A DNA stretch of 64,000 nucleotides from Virgibacillus_O sediminis (GCF_042643265.1 NZ_JBHRRZ010000002.1:62001-126000); one strand, 5' to 3'; numbered from the stretch's first letter, positions 1 to 7,893 are shown. Numbers and translations: made by a program. The notes: generated from the letters alone by a model not told the origin.

Positions 1-166
1 ATTCCAAATAATTGCGTCCATCACTAAACACCACATCATATTCTGCTAAATCAATCAATGTTGTTTCTGCATCCGGATATTTTTCAGTAATGGCTTTTTT
101 CGTATAATCCATTGCTGTCCTTGTCTTGGATCCGACTTTTGACCCTGATAATAGAACAACCTTCAT
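1..166 (-). CDS. NADPH-dependent FMN reductase family protein (partial, runs off left edge)
   Basis: Only the first 55 codons are in the window. The ATG at 164-166 follows TAGGAG, which contains the stop codon of the upstream gene, so the two are translationally close (11 nt apart). The N-terminus MKVVLLSGSKVGSKT is a beta strand followed by a Ser/Gly/Lys-rich phosphate loop, as in flavodoxin-like NAD(P)H:FMN reductases of the SsuE/azoreductase type. Placed directly behind two luciferase-like monooxygenase genes, it probably supplies them with reduced flavin. Family assignment rests on a short N-terminus plus context. Confidence 0.7.
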   Translation of the reverse strand, partial: MKVVLLSGSKVGSKTRTAMDYTKKAITEKYPDAETTLIDLAEYDVVFSDGRNYLE

Positions 167-177
167 ATGCTCAACTC

Positions 178-1242
178 CTATTTCTTTGCAGTATATTTCT
201 TAATTGCCGGCAAGATTTCATTGCCGATCAACTCAATATTTTTCATTAGCTTATCAAATGGTACACCGCCGAAGTCCATTTGTGCAATATAACGTTGATG
301 CCCAAATAGTTCATGCTGATATAGTATTTTTTCAATAATTTGCTGCGGACTTCCAATATTCATGACATTTCTGGTATCCGCTCCCTGTGCAAATTGCTGC
401 TTCGGATACTGTTGTCCGTTAATCCGTTTCATTCCTTCGTTAACGTGAGGGTATACCTCTTTTTGGGCCTGCTGTGTTGTTTCAGCCACATAGAAGAATC
501 CTGCAGTGGAGATTGGGAGCAGTGCTGGATCAAATCCGTTACGTTTTGCAGCCTCGCGGTAGGAGTCAATGGACATTTTAAAAGTGCTTGCCGGACCACC
601 TAAAGTAGCAAGGAACATGGGAACACCTGCATGACCTGCCTTAATTGCACTGGCAGGCGGGCCTCCAACTGCACGCCAAATGGGCAGAGAACCATTTTGT
701 GGACGAGGGATGACCCTCGCGTCTTTTAATGGTGCGCGAAATTGCCCTTCCCAATTAATAATCTCCTTTTCATTTATCTGCAGCAGCAAATCAAATTTCT
801 CTTCAAATAATTCTTCATAGTCACGAATATTGTAGCCCAATAAATCAAATAGTCCTACTCTTGATGCACGTCCAGCAATAATTTCTGCACGCCCTTTTGA
901 AATCAAATCAATCGTAGCGAAATCTTCATATACTCGAACAGGATCGGAAGTACTGATAATAGTGGAAGAGCTTGCAATCTTAATCTTTTTTGTTGCCTGG
1001 GCAATCGCTGACAAAACTACAGAATGTGCCTGTGTTGCAAAGTATTCCTGATGGCTTTCACCTACACTAAAGAAATCTATTCCCGCCTGTTCAGCGAGTT
1101 GAGCTAATTCAATGATTTCGTGAATTCGTTGTTCTGCGGAAATGCGCTCTCCTGTAGTTGGGTCCGGTATATGGTCGCCCAATGTATATAATCCAAATTC
1201 CAGCCCTTTGCTTTGATCGATACGATATTTTTCCATACTCAT
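178..1242 (-). CDS. LLM class (luciferase-like) flavin-dependent oxidoreductase
   Basis: 354 residues, the usual size of single-subunit luciferase-like monooxygenases that use free FMNH2 or F420 in a TIM barrel. The N-terminal strand LEFGLYTLGDH, the VGESHQ segment near residue 60 and the conserved DPVRVYEDFATIDLISKGR stretch (about 100-118) are typical of the bacterial luciferase superfamily. It is a close paralogue of the gene 17 nt upstream, sharing the EELFEEKFDLLLQ and YQHELFGHQR segments. The substrate cannot be read from sequence. It probably works with the FMN reductase encoded next to it, in one transcript under the divergent HxlR regulator. Confidence 0.9.
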   Translation of the reverse strand: MSMEKYRIDQSKGLEFGLYTLGDHIPDPTTGERISAEQRIHEIIELAQLAEQAGIDFFSVGESHQEYFATQAHSVVLSAIAQATKKIKIASSSTIISTSDPVRVYEDFATIDLISKGRAEIIAGRASRVGLFDLLGYNIRDYEELFEEKFDLLLQINEKEIINWEGQFRAPLKDARVIPRPQNGSLPIWRAVGGPPASAIKAGHAGVPMFLATLGGPASTFKMSIDSYREAAKRNGFDPALLPISTAGFFYVAETTQQAQKEVYPHVNEGMKRINGQQYPKQQFAQGADTRNVMNIGSPQQIIEKILYQHELFGHQRYIAQMDFGGVPFDKLMKNIELIGNEILPAIKKYTAKK

Positions 1243-1259
1243 TTTTAATCAGCCCTCTT

Positions 1260-2315
1260 TTATCTTTTTTGTTTTGTTGTTTCCCTTACTGCGGGAGCGA
1301 CTTTATTTGCAAACATCTCCATCATTTCAACCACTTTTTTATGTGGAATATTACCGTGGTCAAGTTGGACAATAAATCGCTGATGTCCAAAAAGTTCATA
1401 TTGATATAGGATTTTCTCAACAATTTGCTGCGGACTGCCAACCATGATAGCGTTTTTTATATTATTCCCTTGTTTATAATGGTCCTTTGGAAAATCCACA
1501 CCTCTGACTTGTTTGAACGTATTATTCAAGTATGGATAATAATTTTTAAATGCTGTTTGTGAATCTTTGTCTATATACATCATTGTTGCGACCGCTATCG
1601 GAAGTTTTTCAGGGTCATGCCCCGATTCTTTTGCAGCATTTCTATATGCAGTCACTCTTTTTTCAAAGATGCTTGAAGCTCCATAAAGCGCTGCTAGGTG
1701 CATTGGTACACCCATTTTCCCTGCTTGAATGGCACTTGCAAAATGTTGCCCAACCGCTCGCCAAATTGGAAGTTCTCCATTTAAAGGTTTTGGATAAATT
1801 TCTGCATTTTTTAAAGCTGGGCGGAATTTCCCATTCCATGTAGTGGGTTGTTCACCATTCAATTGCAGTAAAAGTTCAAATTTTTCTTCAAATAATTCAT
1901 CATAGTCGTTCAAATCATAGCCAAATAATTGATAGGCACCATACCGTGAACCCCTTCCAGCTACAATTTCCGCCCGTCCATCTGATAGTAAATCTAATGT
2001 GGAAAAGTCTTCATACACTCTTACTGGATCAAGTGTACTTAAGACCGTAGAGGTGCTTATTAATTTAATTTTATTGGTTACTCCAGCAATCTTTGCCAAT
2101 ATGGTTTGCGGGGAGGAAGCGACAAAATGTGCTTGATGACTTTCGCCTACTCCGAAAATATCTAAGCCTGTTTCTTCAGCTAAATTCGCCATCTCGACCA
2201 TATCTTTCATCCGCTGGTATTCCGTCATTTGTTTTTCATTATCTTTTGGTAATAAATGATCTCCTAGTGTATAAAGGCCAAGTTCCATACCTGGGTTTTG
2301 TTCGTTTTTGAACAT
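1260..2315 (-). CDS. LLM class (luciferase-like) flavin-dependent oxidoreductase, first gene of operon
   Basis: 351 residues from the ATG at 2313-2315, chosen because AAAGGAG lies 6 nt upstream; an in-frame upstream ATG at 2342 has no ribosome site. It has the same luciferase-like fold as its neighbour (GMELGLYTLGDH, VGESHQ, DPVRVYEDFSTLDLLSDGR). The two probably arose by tandem duplication and may form a heteromer like LuxAB, though each resembles stand-alone family members. Its transcript starts at a sigma-A promoter at 2349-2377 and faces away from an HxlR gene, whose product is the likely regulator. Confidence 0.9.
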   Translation of the reverse strand: MFKNEQNPGMELGLYTLGDHLLPKDNEKQMTEYQRMKDMVEMANLAEETGLDIFGVGESHQAHFVASSPQTILAKIAGVTNKIKLISTSTVLSTLDPVRVYEDFSTLDLLSDGRAEIVAGRGSRYGAYQLFGYDLNDYDELFEEKFELLLQLNGEQPTTWNGKFRPALKNAEIYPKPLNGELPIWRAVGQHFASAIQAGKMGVPMHLAALYGASSIFEKRVTAYRNAAKESGHDPEKLPIAVATMMYIDKDSQTAFKNYYPYLNNTFKQVRGVDFPKDHYKQGNNIKNAIMVGSPQQIVEKILYQYELFGHQRFIVQLDHGNIPHKKVVEMMEMFANKVAPAVRETTKQKR

Positions 2316-2348
2316 AAATGCTCCTTTCAAATTCCTGATCACAATGCT

Positions 2349-2377
2349 ATTATAATTAATAAAGTAGTAAAAAGTAA
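2349..2377 (-). promoter_or_regulatory. Sigma-A promoter of the LLM oxidoreductase operon
   Basis: On the minus strand TTACTT (2372-2377) and TATAAT (2349-2354) are separated by 17 nt, about 34 nt before the ATG at 2315. The -10 box is a perfect match and the -35 box is weaker. Confidence 0.6.
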
Positions 2378-2381
2378 GTAA

Positions 2382-2395
2382 GCACTTTTAAGTGC
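2382..2395. promoter_or_regulatory. Palindrome next to the LLM promoter
   Basis: GCACTT-TT-AAGTGC, 6-bp arms with a 2-nt centre, lies just upstream of the -35 box of the LLM operon. It is a candidate second regulator site or activator site; the binding protein is unknown. Confidence 0.35.
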
Positions 2396-2397
2396 CG

Positions 2398-2417
2398 TAG
2401 TATACAAAAGGATACTA
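2398..2417. promoter_or_regulatory. Probable HxlR-type operator
   Basis: TAGTAT-N8-ATACTA is a perfect 6-bp inverted repeat with an 8-nt spacer. It ends 3 nt before the ribosome site of the HxlR gene. Operators of Cys-sensing HxlR proteins such as YodB/CatR have the same kind of arms (TACTAT/ATAGTA type) and similar spacing. Its place between divergent genes fits autoregulation plus control of the oxidoreductases. Confidence 0.6.
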
Positions 2418-2432
2418 TTGGAGGGTATTAAT

Positions 2433-2780
2433 ATGAACATAAAACCGGAATTATGTCGCGTAGACGATGCTTTAGATATTATTGTGGGAAAATGGAAGCC
2501 GATTATTATCTTACATTTATTGAAAAACGGTACGATGAGATTCGGTGAATTAAAACGCAGTATCCCTGAAATTACTCAGAAAATGTTAACGAAGCATTTA
2601 CGAGAGTTGGAAGAAGAAGATGTTATTAATCGAGTGGTATACCCAGAAGTTCCGCCAAAGGTCGAGTATTCCATCACTGAATATGGAAAGGAATTAGAGC
2701 CAATTATGGTTGCTATGCACGAGTGGGGTACAAAGCATGCACTTCGTAAACAGCAAAAGACAATTGAAAATCGTGGGTGA
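2433..2780 (+). CDS. HxlR family winged-helix regulator
   Basis: 115 residues from the ATG at 2433, which follows GGAGGG; a TTG 15 nt upstream is in frame but lies before the ribosome site. It shows the HxlR core: DIIVGKWKPIIILHLL, then MRFGELKRSIPEITQKMLTKHLREL (wing and recognition helix), then YSITEYGKEL. Cys8 sits in the conserved N-terminal position used by YodB, CatR and HypR to sense quinones, diamide or aldehydes. It is divergent from the LLM operon, so it likely represses those genes until an electrophile or quinone modifies Cys8. The ligand is inferred from family only. Confidence 0.9.
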   Translation: MNIKPELCRVDDALDIIVGKWKPIIILHLLKNGTMRFGELKRSIPEITQKMLTKHLRELEEEDVINRVVYPEVPPKVEYSITEYGKELEPIMVAMHEWGTKHALRKQQKTIENRG

Positions 2781-2785
2781 AAAAC

Positions 2786-2808
2786 GGGCTGTCCCAAAAG
2801 GGCAGCCC
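2786..2808 (+). terminator. Hairpin after HxlR gene
   Basis: GGGCTG-T-CCC, AAAA loop, GGG-CAGCCC: stem with one bulge, 5 nt after the stop codon. The T-tract is poor, so termination may be partial. Confidence 0.55.
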
Positions 2809-2990
2809 TTACCTGTAATTTTATAGGAAATATCCATCTACTTGTAAAGGGTGCATTCCTACAATAAAGGTGTGCTTTCTAAAAAAACTAAAGCGATAAT
2901 TGATAAAATCGCTAAAAAGGCAAAAAGGATTATGGTAAAATTTGGCTAAAGGGTTAATTAGGGTGATAGGCGATTTTGGGAGGCACATAT

Positions 2991-3485
2991 ATGAAGTATA
3001 TCATTCAATATCTAGTGGCATTTATCATACTGATTATTTCAACATTTGCTGCGTGGTACGAGGGAAGTGCTATAAGGTTTAATTCCTATGAGTGGAGATA
3101 CTCTGCCACTTTTTCAAAGATATTTAACGGGGAAGTTACAAGCAGAGCTGATATATCACAATTAGACCACTTTATATACGCGGCAAAATTCAGCCCTGCT
3201 TTTCCTATATTAATGGTAATCAGCCTTTCTTATATTCTAATGGCCGGCAGCTATCTATGGTTAAGAAGAAATACAAAATCATTGATTGTTTCGCATCTAG
3301 TTTGGAGCGTATTGTACTTGTTGCTAGGTGTTCTAACCTCAAACTCTCCGACCGTAGGAGGTACTTATTTTACTATTGTTTTAGTAACTATTGGCATTCT
3401 TAATTTCGCACTTTCCCTTCGATCCTTTCTGAAGGTTAGAAAGGGAAGTGAAGAGATACGTAATAACGGGATGCTATCCAGCTAA
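2991..3485 (+). CDS. Small four-helix membrane protein, unknown function
   Basis: 164 residues from the ATG at 2991, preceded by GGGAGG; an in-frame TTG 15 nt earlier precedes that site. Four hydrophobic segments are visible: about 3-24, 74-95, 103-124 and 131-150. A polar loop of about 45 residues follows helix 1 and is probably outside the membrane. I do not recognise the family. It stands alone between a regulator gene and a convergent transporter gene, and has no motif pointing to a reaction. Confidence 0.75.
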   Translation: MKYIIQYLVAFIILIISTFAAWYEGSAIRFNSYEWRYSATFSKIFNGEVTSRADISQLDHFIYAAKFSPAFPILMVISLSYILMAGSYLWLRRNTKSLIVSHLVWSVLYLLLGVLTSNSPTVGGTYFTIVLVTIGILNFALSLRSFLKVRKGSEEIRNNGMLSS

Positions 3486-3513
3486 CTGTTGCTTTAATGG
3501 AATAAGTAATGAT

Positions 3514-3547
3514 AAAAGGGCTTAGAAAATTTTTTCTAAGCCCTTTT
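3514..3547. terminator. Bidirectional terminator
   Basis: AAAAGGGCTTAGAAAA and TTTTCTAAGCCCTTTT form a near-continuous stem with A and T tracts on both sides. It lies between the convergent membrane protein and BCCT genes and can serve both. Confidence 0.85.
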
Positions 3548-3584
3548 AATGTGTGCTCTAGAAGCCGCTTGTCCTGACAAGAGA

Positions 3585-5114
3585 TTACCAATCTTCCTCC
3601 TCTTTGACCTTGTTCTTCTGCTGCCCCTCTTTCTTGAAGTTGCGGAGGATGGCTACCATCATGAGGATGATGATGACACCGAAAGGCAATGCGGTAATGG
3701 TGGCGATTGCCTGTAGTCCATTAAGTCCACCGCTCAGCAGGAGTACCGTTGCAATTGTGGAGATGAGCAGTCCCCAGGTAATCAGGACGTTATTTTTCGG
3801 ATTCAAGTTGCCTGAAGAGGAAAATACGCCAAGAACATAGGTCGCCGAGTTGGCCGAAGTAATGAAGAAGATGCCAATCAGGATCAGGGCGGCCAAGTTC
3901 ATGATGAATCCTAGTGGCAACTGTTCCAGTACAAGATACAAACCGACTTCCGGCGTCTCTGCGATATCCGATGCAAAGTTTGTCTGGCCCGTCAATTCCA
4001 TATGGAGGCCGGTGCCGCCGAACACGACGAACCAAAGGATGGTTACCACCGTAGGGACAACCAGCACGCCGAACATGAATTCACCGAGTGTCCGCCCTTT
4101 GGAAACCCGTGCAATGAATGTGCCGACAAACGGGCTCCAGGAAATGATCCATGCCCAGTAAAAAAGCGTCCATGTTCCCATCCACTCATTATCTGTGTAT
4201 GGGGTTGTGTTGAAAGTCATCTCGAAAAAACTGGAGCCGTACTGCCCGATAGTCTTGGAGACATGCTCGATCAAAAAGACGGTCGGCCCGACGATTAGGA
4301 CGGTGAGGAGCAGAACTCCTGCGAGTCCGAGGTTGGAGATGCTTAGATATTTCATCCCTTTATCCAAGCCGGAAACAGCGGAAATCAAGAAGATGGCTGT
4401 TACCACTCCGACAATGATCAGCTGTGTCCATGCATTATTGGGTGTACCGAATACGTGGGACAGCCCGCTGCCAAACTGCATAGTGCTTAAGCCGAAGGAC
4501 GTAGCAATCCCCACTGTCGTGGCGACGATGGCGACAATATCTATCAGCTTGCCCGGCCATTTGTGGACATGCTCGCCTATCAATGGATAGAAGGAGGAGC
4601 TGACCAATCCAGGCAGGTCTTTCCTATACTTGGCGAAAGCCAGGCCAAGCGCCACTACAGCATATATGGCCCATGGGTGGAATCCCCAGTGGAATACACT
4701 GATGAGAAGCCCCCTTTCTGCAGCTTCCTGTGTTCCGGCCTCTGTTCCGGCAGGAGGATTGGCAAAGTGGGACAATGGTTCACCAATTCCCCAGAACACG
4801 AGTCCCACGCCCATCCCGGCGGCAAACAGCATGCCGATCCAGGCAAAATAGGAATATTCCGGTTCATCATCTTTATCCCCCAACTTCATCCGGCGATAGG
4901 GTCCGATGCCTAAGTATAAGCAGAACCCGATATATAGAGCCGTCGAGATCACATAGAACCAGCCTAGGTTCTGGGTCATTAAATCCATCAGATTGGTAGT
5001 AATCCTATTCATTGAATTAGGAGAAATAATCCCCCACACCACCACACTGAAAATCAAGGCGGCGGATACGATAAATACCGATTTGGTTTGAAGTGTATAA
5101 AAAATATGTTTCAT
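3585..5114 (-). CDS. BCCT family betaine/carnitine/choline transporter
   Basis: 509 residues with about 12 membrane helices. It imports compatible solutes, most likely glycine betaine, using a sodium or proton gradient. Diagnostic BCCT segments are visible: GMGVGLVFWGIGEPLSHF in helix 3 (the glycine-rich ion and substrate stretch) and FYWAWIISWSPFVGTFIAR (the Trp-rich helix 8 signature). I chose the ATG at 5112-5114 because the protein then begins MKHIFYTL, like OpuD, although the ribosome site is weak; an in-frame TTG lies 9 nt upstream. A charged C-terminal tail (KKEGQQKNKVKEEEDW) may sense osmotic state, as in BetP, though it is short. Fits a salt-stressed lifestyle. Confidence 0.9.
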   Translation of the reverse strand: MKHIFYTLQTKSVFIVSAALIFSVVVWGIISPNSMNRITTNLMDLMTQNLGWFYVISTALYIGFCLYLGIGPYRRMKLGDKDDEPEYSYFAWIGMLFAAGMGVGLVFWGIGEPLSHFANPPAGTEAGTQEAAERGLLISVFHWGFHPWAIYAVVALGLAFAKYRKDLPGLVSSSFYPLIGEHVHKWPGKLIDIVAIVATTVGIATSFGLSTMQFGSGLSHVFGTPNNAWTQLIIVGVVTAIFLISAVSGLDKGMKYLSISNLGLAGVLLLTVLIVGPTVFLIEHVSKTIGQYGSSFFEMTFNTTPYTDNEWMGTWTLFYWAWIISWSPFVGTFIARVSKGRTLGEFMFGVLVVPTVVTILWFVVFGGTGLHMELTGQTNFASDIAETPEVGLYLVLEQLPLGFIMNLAALILIGIFFITSANSATYVLGVFSSSGNLNPKNNVLITWGLLISTIATVLLLSGGLNGLQAIATITALPFGVIIILMMVAILRNFKKEGQQKNKVKEEEDW

Positions 5115-5269
5115 TGCTGCCAATCACCACGCTCTCTAAGTACTCTTTACCTCTAATAATTTCACTACCACAATGAATGGGCGGGAAAACCTAGGTTGCG
5201 AAAGTATTGGCAAAAAGTCATAGAATCCTCAAAATAGGGTGGCAGATCAAGGGGAAGCTGAGGAAGTCC

Positions 5270-5295
5270 GTTTCATCCGTAGGGGTGCAGGGTAT
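5270..5295 (+). promoter_or_regulatory. Sigma-B-like promoter of the STAS protein gene
   Basis: GTTTCA (5270-5275), 14 nt, GGGTAT (5290-5295). The -10 box is perfect and the -35 matches 4 to 5 positions. The expected start near 5302 lies before the AAGGAGG site and the ATG at 5332. Confidence 0.6.
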
Positions 5296-5331
5296 TTCAT
5301 CTATAGCATATTGATGAAGGAGGATGAGCTG

Positions 5332-5688
5332 ATGTTTCGTATCCTTCCAAGCCGGGATCCTTCCACCATCTGTGTGGAGGTTGAAGGCAAGGCGACCGGA
5401 GAAGATGCAGAAAAGATGGATCAGCATGTGAAAGAGACATTTGGAGAAAATGAGCCGTTCAATATTCTGGCGATCATCAAGCATATAGAAGGAACCACTT
5501 TACAGGGTCTGATGAAAGGGCCAAAAGTAGATGCCAAGCGCTGGGACCAGTTCCGTAAATTCGCAGTGGTCAGCGAGAAGAAATGGATAGAAACTTCCGT
5601 GAAAATTGGTGACATATTGCCGGGGGTCACTACCAAGCATTTTGGCAAAAATGAACTGGAAGAAGCGTGGGATTGGATCAAGCGATAG
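5332..5688 (+). CDS. SpoIIAA-like STAS-fold protein (DUF3478)
   Basis: 118 residues from the ATG at 5332, chosen for AAGGAGG 8 nt upstream; longer in-frame readings start before the probable transcription start. The sequence opens with FRILPSRDPSTICVEVEGKAT and ends in an amphipathic ELEEAWDWIKR helix, the pattern of the SpoIIAA-like/DUF3478 family (STAS fold, CRAL-TRIO-like lipid-binding relatives). I see no phosphorylatable Ser in the position of true anti-anti-sigma factors, so the role is unknown. A sigma-B-like promoter makes it a likely general-stress protein. It stands alone, divergent from the betaine transporter. Confidence 0.8.
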   Translation: MFRILPSRDPSTICVEVEGKATGEDAEKMDQHVKETFGENEPFNILAIIKHIEGTTLQGLMKGPKVDAKRWDQFRKFAVVSEKKWIETSVKIGDILPGVTTKHFGKNELEEAWDWIKR

Positions 5689-5695
5689 GAGAAGA

Positions 5696-5728
5696 GGCTT
5701 CCGTCCGTAATGTGAACAGACGGAAGCC
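5696..5728. terminator. Hairpin between convergent genes
   Basis: GGCTTCCGTC ... GACGGAAGCC, perfect 10-bp arms with a 13-nt loop, 8 nt after the STAS gene stop. The flanking T-tract is weak on both strands. Confidence 0.65.
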
Positions 5729-5814
5729 TCCTTCTAGTTGTAAAAGGCCCTTTGGACATGGAGTCAACTTTACCGTTGCATCGGGGGGCACAATACATAC
5801 GATGCTTGGGTTTG

Positions 5815-6552
5815 TTAATCGACTTTTTTAATTGGCCAGAAGAGGACCCTCCGAGAATAGGCATAGTGCAACATCATCCGGCTGACTGTACTCTCTGGAG
5901 GAAGAAAAGGCAAAAGGCCCTGTTTTTCGATGACTGCTTCTGCATCAGTTACCTCCCATGGCCGGTGATGGATACCGATAGAGAAGACGGAATTCTTCAC
6001 CTGGGTCCATAGGTAATAGCGTTCGAGGAGCCAGTTGTCGATCGTTCCCTTTTCCGGACGGAAGATTTCGGAAGACGGGCGGTACTTTCCTTTGAAAGCA
6101 GCATCACGGCTGCCATGCCTTTTGCTTTGATAATGGAACCATTCCCCTTTTCTTTTCATGCTCATATTGGCGAAGAAGTAGGGAAGTGTTCCCGCTCTGG
6201 CGCCGAGGACGGGAAGGATTTTGCTGGCGTCCAGGCTGAAAAAATAGATGCCTGGAATGCCATTTCTTTTTACATAGGTACGGACATTCAGTTCTAGAAA
6301 CCGTTTGATATATGGGAAGGACGGGAGCATGCGCATCCGCATATCGCTGATCTTGAATGGAATGATGGAGACCCATGCCTCGCCATCATACGTGTCCAGT
6401 TCCATCTGATCCGGAATGTGGCTGCGGATGTCCTCGGGGCTGACAGGCAGATGCATGAAGAGCAGGTGGTCCCATTTCTGGGTTATCATCCATGGGCCAT
6501 GGGGGAAGGGGCTCACGCGGTGGTCTGTTTCTCTAAGTATATCTGTATACAT
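5815..6552 (-). CDS. DUF2071 family protein (YqjF-like)
   Basis: 245 residues. The opening HGPWMITQKWDHLLFMHLPVS and the later PGIYFFSLDAS segment are the hallmarks of the DUF2071/YqjF family, which has an acetoacetate-decarboxylase-like fold. Its reaction is not established. The start follows AAAGGAG with 8-nt spacing. It is a single gene between two terminators. No catalytic lysine can be assigned with confidence. Confidence 0.85.
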   Translation of the reverse strand: MYTDILRETDHRVSPFPHGPWMITQKWDHLLFMHLPVSPEDIRSHIPDQMELDTYDGEAWVSIIPFKISDMRMRMLPSFPYIKRFLELNVRTYVKRNGIPGIYFFSLDASKILPVLGARAGTLPYFFANMSMKRKGEWFHYQSKRHGSRDAAFKGKYRPSSEIFRPEKGTIDNWLLERYYLWTQVKNSVFSIGIHHRPWEVTDAEAVIEKQGLLPFLPPESTVSRMMLHYAYSRRVLFWPIKKVD

Positions 6553-6590
6553 GATAGCTCGCTCCTTTGATATTCAGCTATAGTATAGGA

Positions 6591-6620
6591 AAAGGCCCGG
6601 GAATCTATCCAGGGCCTTTT
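6591..6620 (-). terminator. Terminator of the 44-residue protein gene
   Basis: GGCCC ... GGGCC stem with A tract on one side and T tract on the other, just beyond the stop at 6628. It can act on both strands, best on the minus strand. Confidence 0.65.
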
Positions 6621-6627
6621 TTAGCTT

Positions 6628-6762
6628 TTATTTATGGTTTTTGTTTTGTTTAGGGCTTGTATCATTTTCGCGTTGCGGGCTGATGTCCTGTTCCGGGTCT
6701 TTCTTTTTCATTTCCTGTTCCGGTGAATCATAATTATGCTTCTTCTCATTGTTGTCTGCCAT
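6628..6762 (-). CDS. Small hydrophilic protein, 44 residues
   Basis: Starts MADNNEKKHNYDSPEQEMKK and ends NKNHK. The ATG (6760-6762) follows AAAGGTGG at good spacing, a terminator follows the stop, and a sigma-B-like promoter lies upstream, so the reading frame has the full set of gene signals. It is rich in Lys, Asn, Asp, Glu and Gln, has no Cys or hydrophobic core, and is probably disordered. I do not recognise a family. Its stress-type promoter and divergence from Mn-catalase suggest a desiccation or general-stress protein; this is inference. Confidence 0.65.
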   Translation of the reverse strand: MADNNEKKHNYDSPEQEMKKKDPEQDISPQRENDTSPKQNKNHK

Positions 6763-6818
6763 GGTATTACCACCTTTCTGTTTAGGAAAAAGAGTTGTAA
6801 ATGGTTCTTACTTTGTCC

Positions 6819-6844
6819 ATATCCCTTTCAAGGATCACTTAAAC
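6819..6844 (-). promoter_or_regulatory. Sigma-B-like promoter for the 44-residue protein
   Basis: On the minus strand GTTTAA (6839-6844), 14 nt, GGATAT (6819-6824). The -35 box is perfect and the -10 differs at one base from GGGTAT. Confidence 0.5.
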
Positions 6845-6865
6845 ATGTTTCGATTTTTACCCCGA

Positions 6866-6890
6866 GTTTAATGTGCATTCCTGTGGGTAT
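6866..6890 (+). promoter_or_regulatory. Sigma-B promoter of Mn-catalase
   Basis: GTTTAA (6866-6871), exactly 13 nt, GGGTAT (6885-6890): a perfect match to the Bacillus sigma-B consensus. The homologous B. subtilis ydbD is known as a sigma-B regulon gene. Confidence 0.8.
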
Positions 6891-6944
6891 AGAAAAAGGA
6901 GTCAGGCCCTATAACTCAGAAAAGGGAAAATAAAGGAGGGATCG

Positions 6945-6965
6945 ATGCACAGATCGGAAATCTGA
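6945..6965 (+). other. Six-codon leader mini-ORF before Mn-catalase
   Basis: ATG at 6945 follows AAAGGAGG with ideal spacing and reads MHRSEI then TGA. It lies in the untranslated leader between the sigma-B promoter and the catalase start at 7022. It could be a leader peptide or a standby ribosome site, or chance. Confidence 0.3.
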
Positions 6966-7021
6966 TGGTGTCGAAACCCGGGAGAGTTTTTCAAAAATAT
7001 TTTTCAGAAAGGTGATGTTTT

Positions 7022-7846
7022 ATGTTTACACATAAAAAAGAACTGCAATTCCATGCCAAACCTGAACGTCCGGATCCAGTCTATGCCAAGAAGCTGCAGG
7101 AAATTCTCGGCGGGCAATTTGGAGAAATCTCCGTTGCTATGCAATACCTGTTCCAGGGCTGGAATACAAGAGGGAATGAGAAATATAAAGACCTGATCAT
7201 GGATACAGGTGCAGAAGAGCTCGGCCACGTGGAAATGATTGCGACCATGATTGCCAGACTGCTTGATAAAGCACCTGTAAAAGATCAGGAAGAAGCGGCG
7301 AAAGATCCGGTAATCGGTGCGATCATGGGAGATATGAATCCACAGCACGCCATCGTCAATGGCTTGGGCGCCGCTCCAAAGGATTCCAATGGAAACGCAT
7401 GGAATGCAGACTATATTGTTTCCAGCGGCAATTTAATCGCAGACCTCCGTGCAAATGTGAATGCTGAATCCCAAGGCCGTCTGCAGGTTGCCCGTTTGTA
7501 TGAAATGACCGATGACCGTGGAGTAAGGGAAATGCTATCCTTCTTACTTGCTCGTGACACCATGCATCAGAACCAGTGGATTGCTGCGTTACGAGAACTG
7601 GAGGAGAAGGAAGGTGTTGTTACTCCATCCACAGTTCCAGCCGAATGGGAAGCTACCGAATTCTCCCATCAGCTCATCAATTTCTCCGAGGGGGAAGACA
7701 GTGCTCACCTCGACTGGATGGGGAAAGAAGCTCCGGACGGCAAAAAGTTCGAATACGCCAGCAAGCCGGCAGCCCATGCGGAGAAGCCGAAGCTGGATCC
7801 GGCACCACCATATATGCACAATACCCCTCCGTTTAATGAGAAATAA
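7022..7846 (+). CDS. ydbD: Manganese (non-heme) catalase
   Basis: 274 residues. It disproportionates hydrogen peroxide at a di-manganese centre inside a four-helix ferritin-like bundle. All five metal ligands are visible: Glu35 (GGQFGEISVAMQY), Glu66 and His69 (AEELGHVEM), Glu149 (NAESQGR) and His182 (DTMHQNQW). They fall within one residue of the Lactobacillus plantarum enzyme's numbering. The C-terminal tail is Pro/Ala/Lys-rich (KPAAHAEKPKLDPAPP) as in the YdbD and CotJC relatives. RBS AAAGGTGAT. It stands alone with a perfect sigma-B promoter, so it is induced by general stress and stationary phase. Cytoplasmic; no signal peptide. Confidence 0.95.
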   Translation: MFTHKKELQFHAKPERPDPVYAKKLQEILGGQFGEISVAMQYLFQGWNTRGNEKYKDLIMDTGAEELGHVEMIATMIARLLDKAPVKDQEEAAKDPVIGAIMGDMNPQHAIVNGLGAAPKDSNGNAWNADYIVSSGNLIADLRANVNAESQGRLQVARLYEMTDDRGVREMLSFLLARDTMHQNQWIAALRELEEKEGVVTPSTVPAEWEATEFSHQLINFSEGEDSAHLDWMGKEAPDGKKFEYASKPAAHAEKPKLDPAPPYMHNTPPFNEK

Positions 7847-7860
7847 TAGGTTAAATCAGA

Positions 7861-7893
7861 AAGGCTGCCTCCATGGTTGGAGGCAGCCTTTTC
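7861..7893. terminator. Terminator after Mn-catalase
   Basis: AAGGCTGCCTCC, loop ATGGTT, GGAGGCAGCCTT, followed by TT and further T-rich sequence. Perfect 12-bp stem between convergent genes. Confidence 0.85.
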
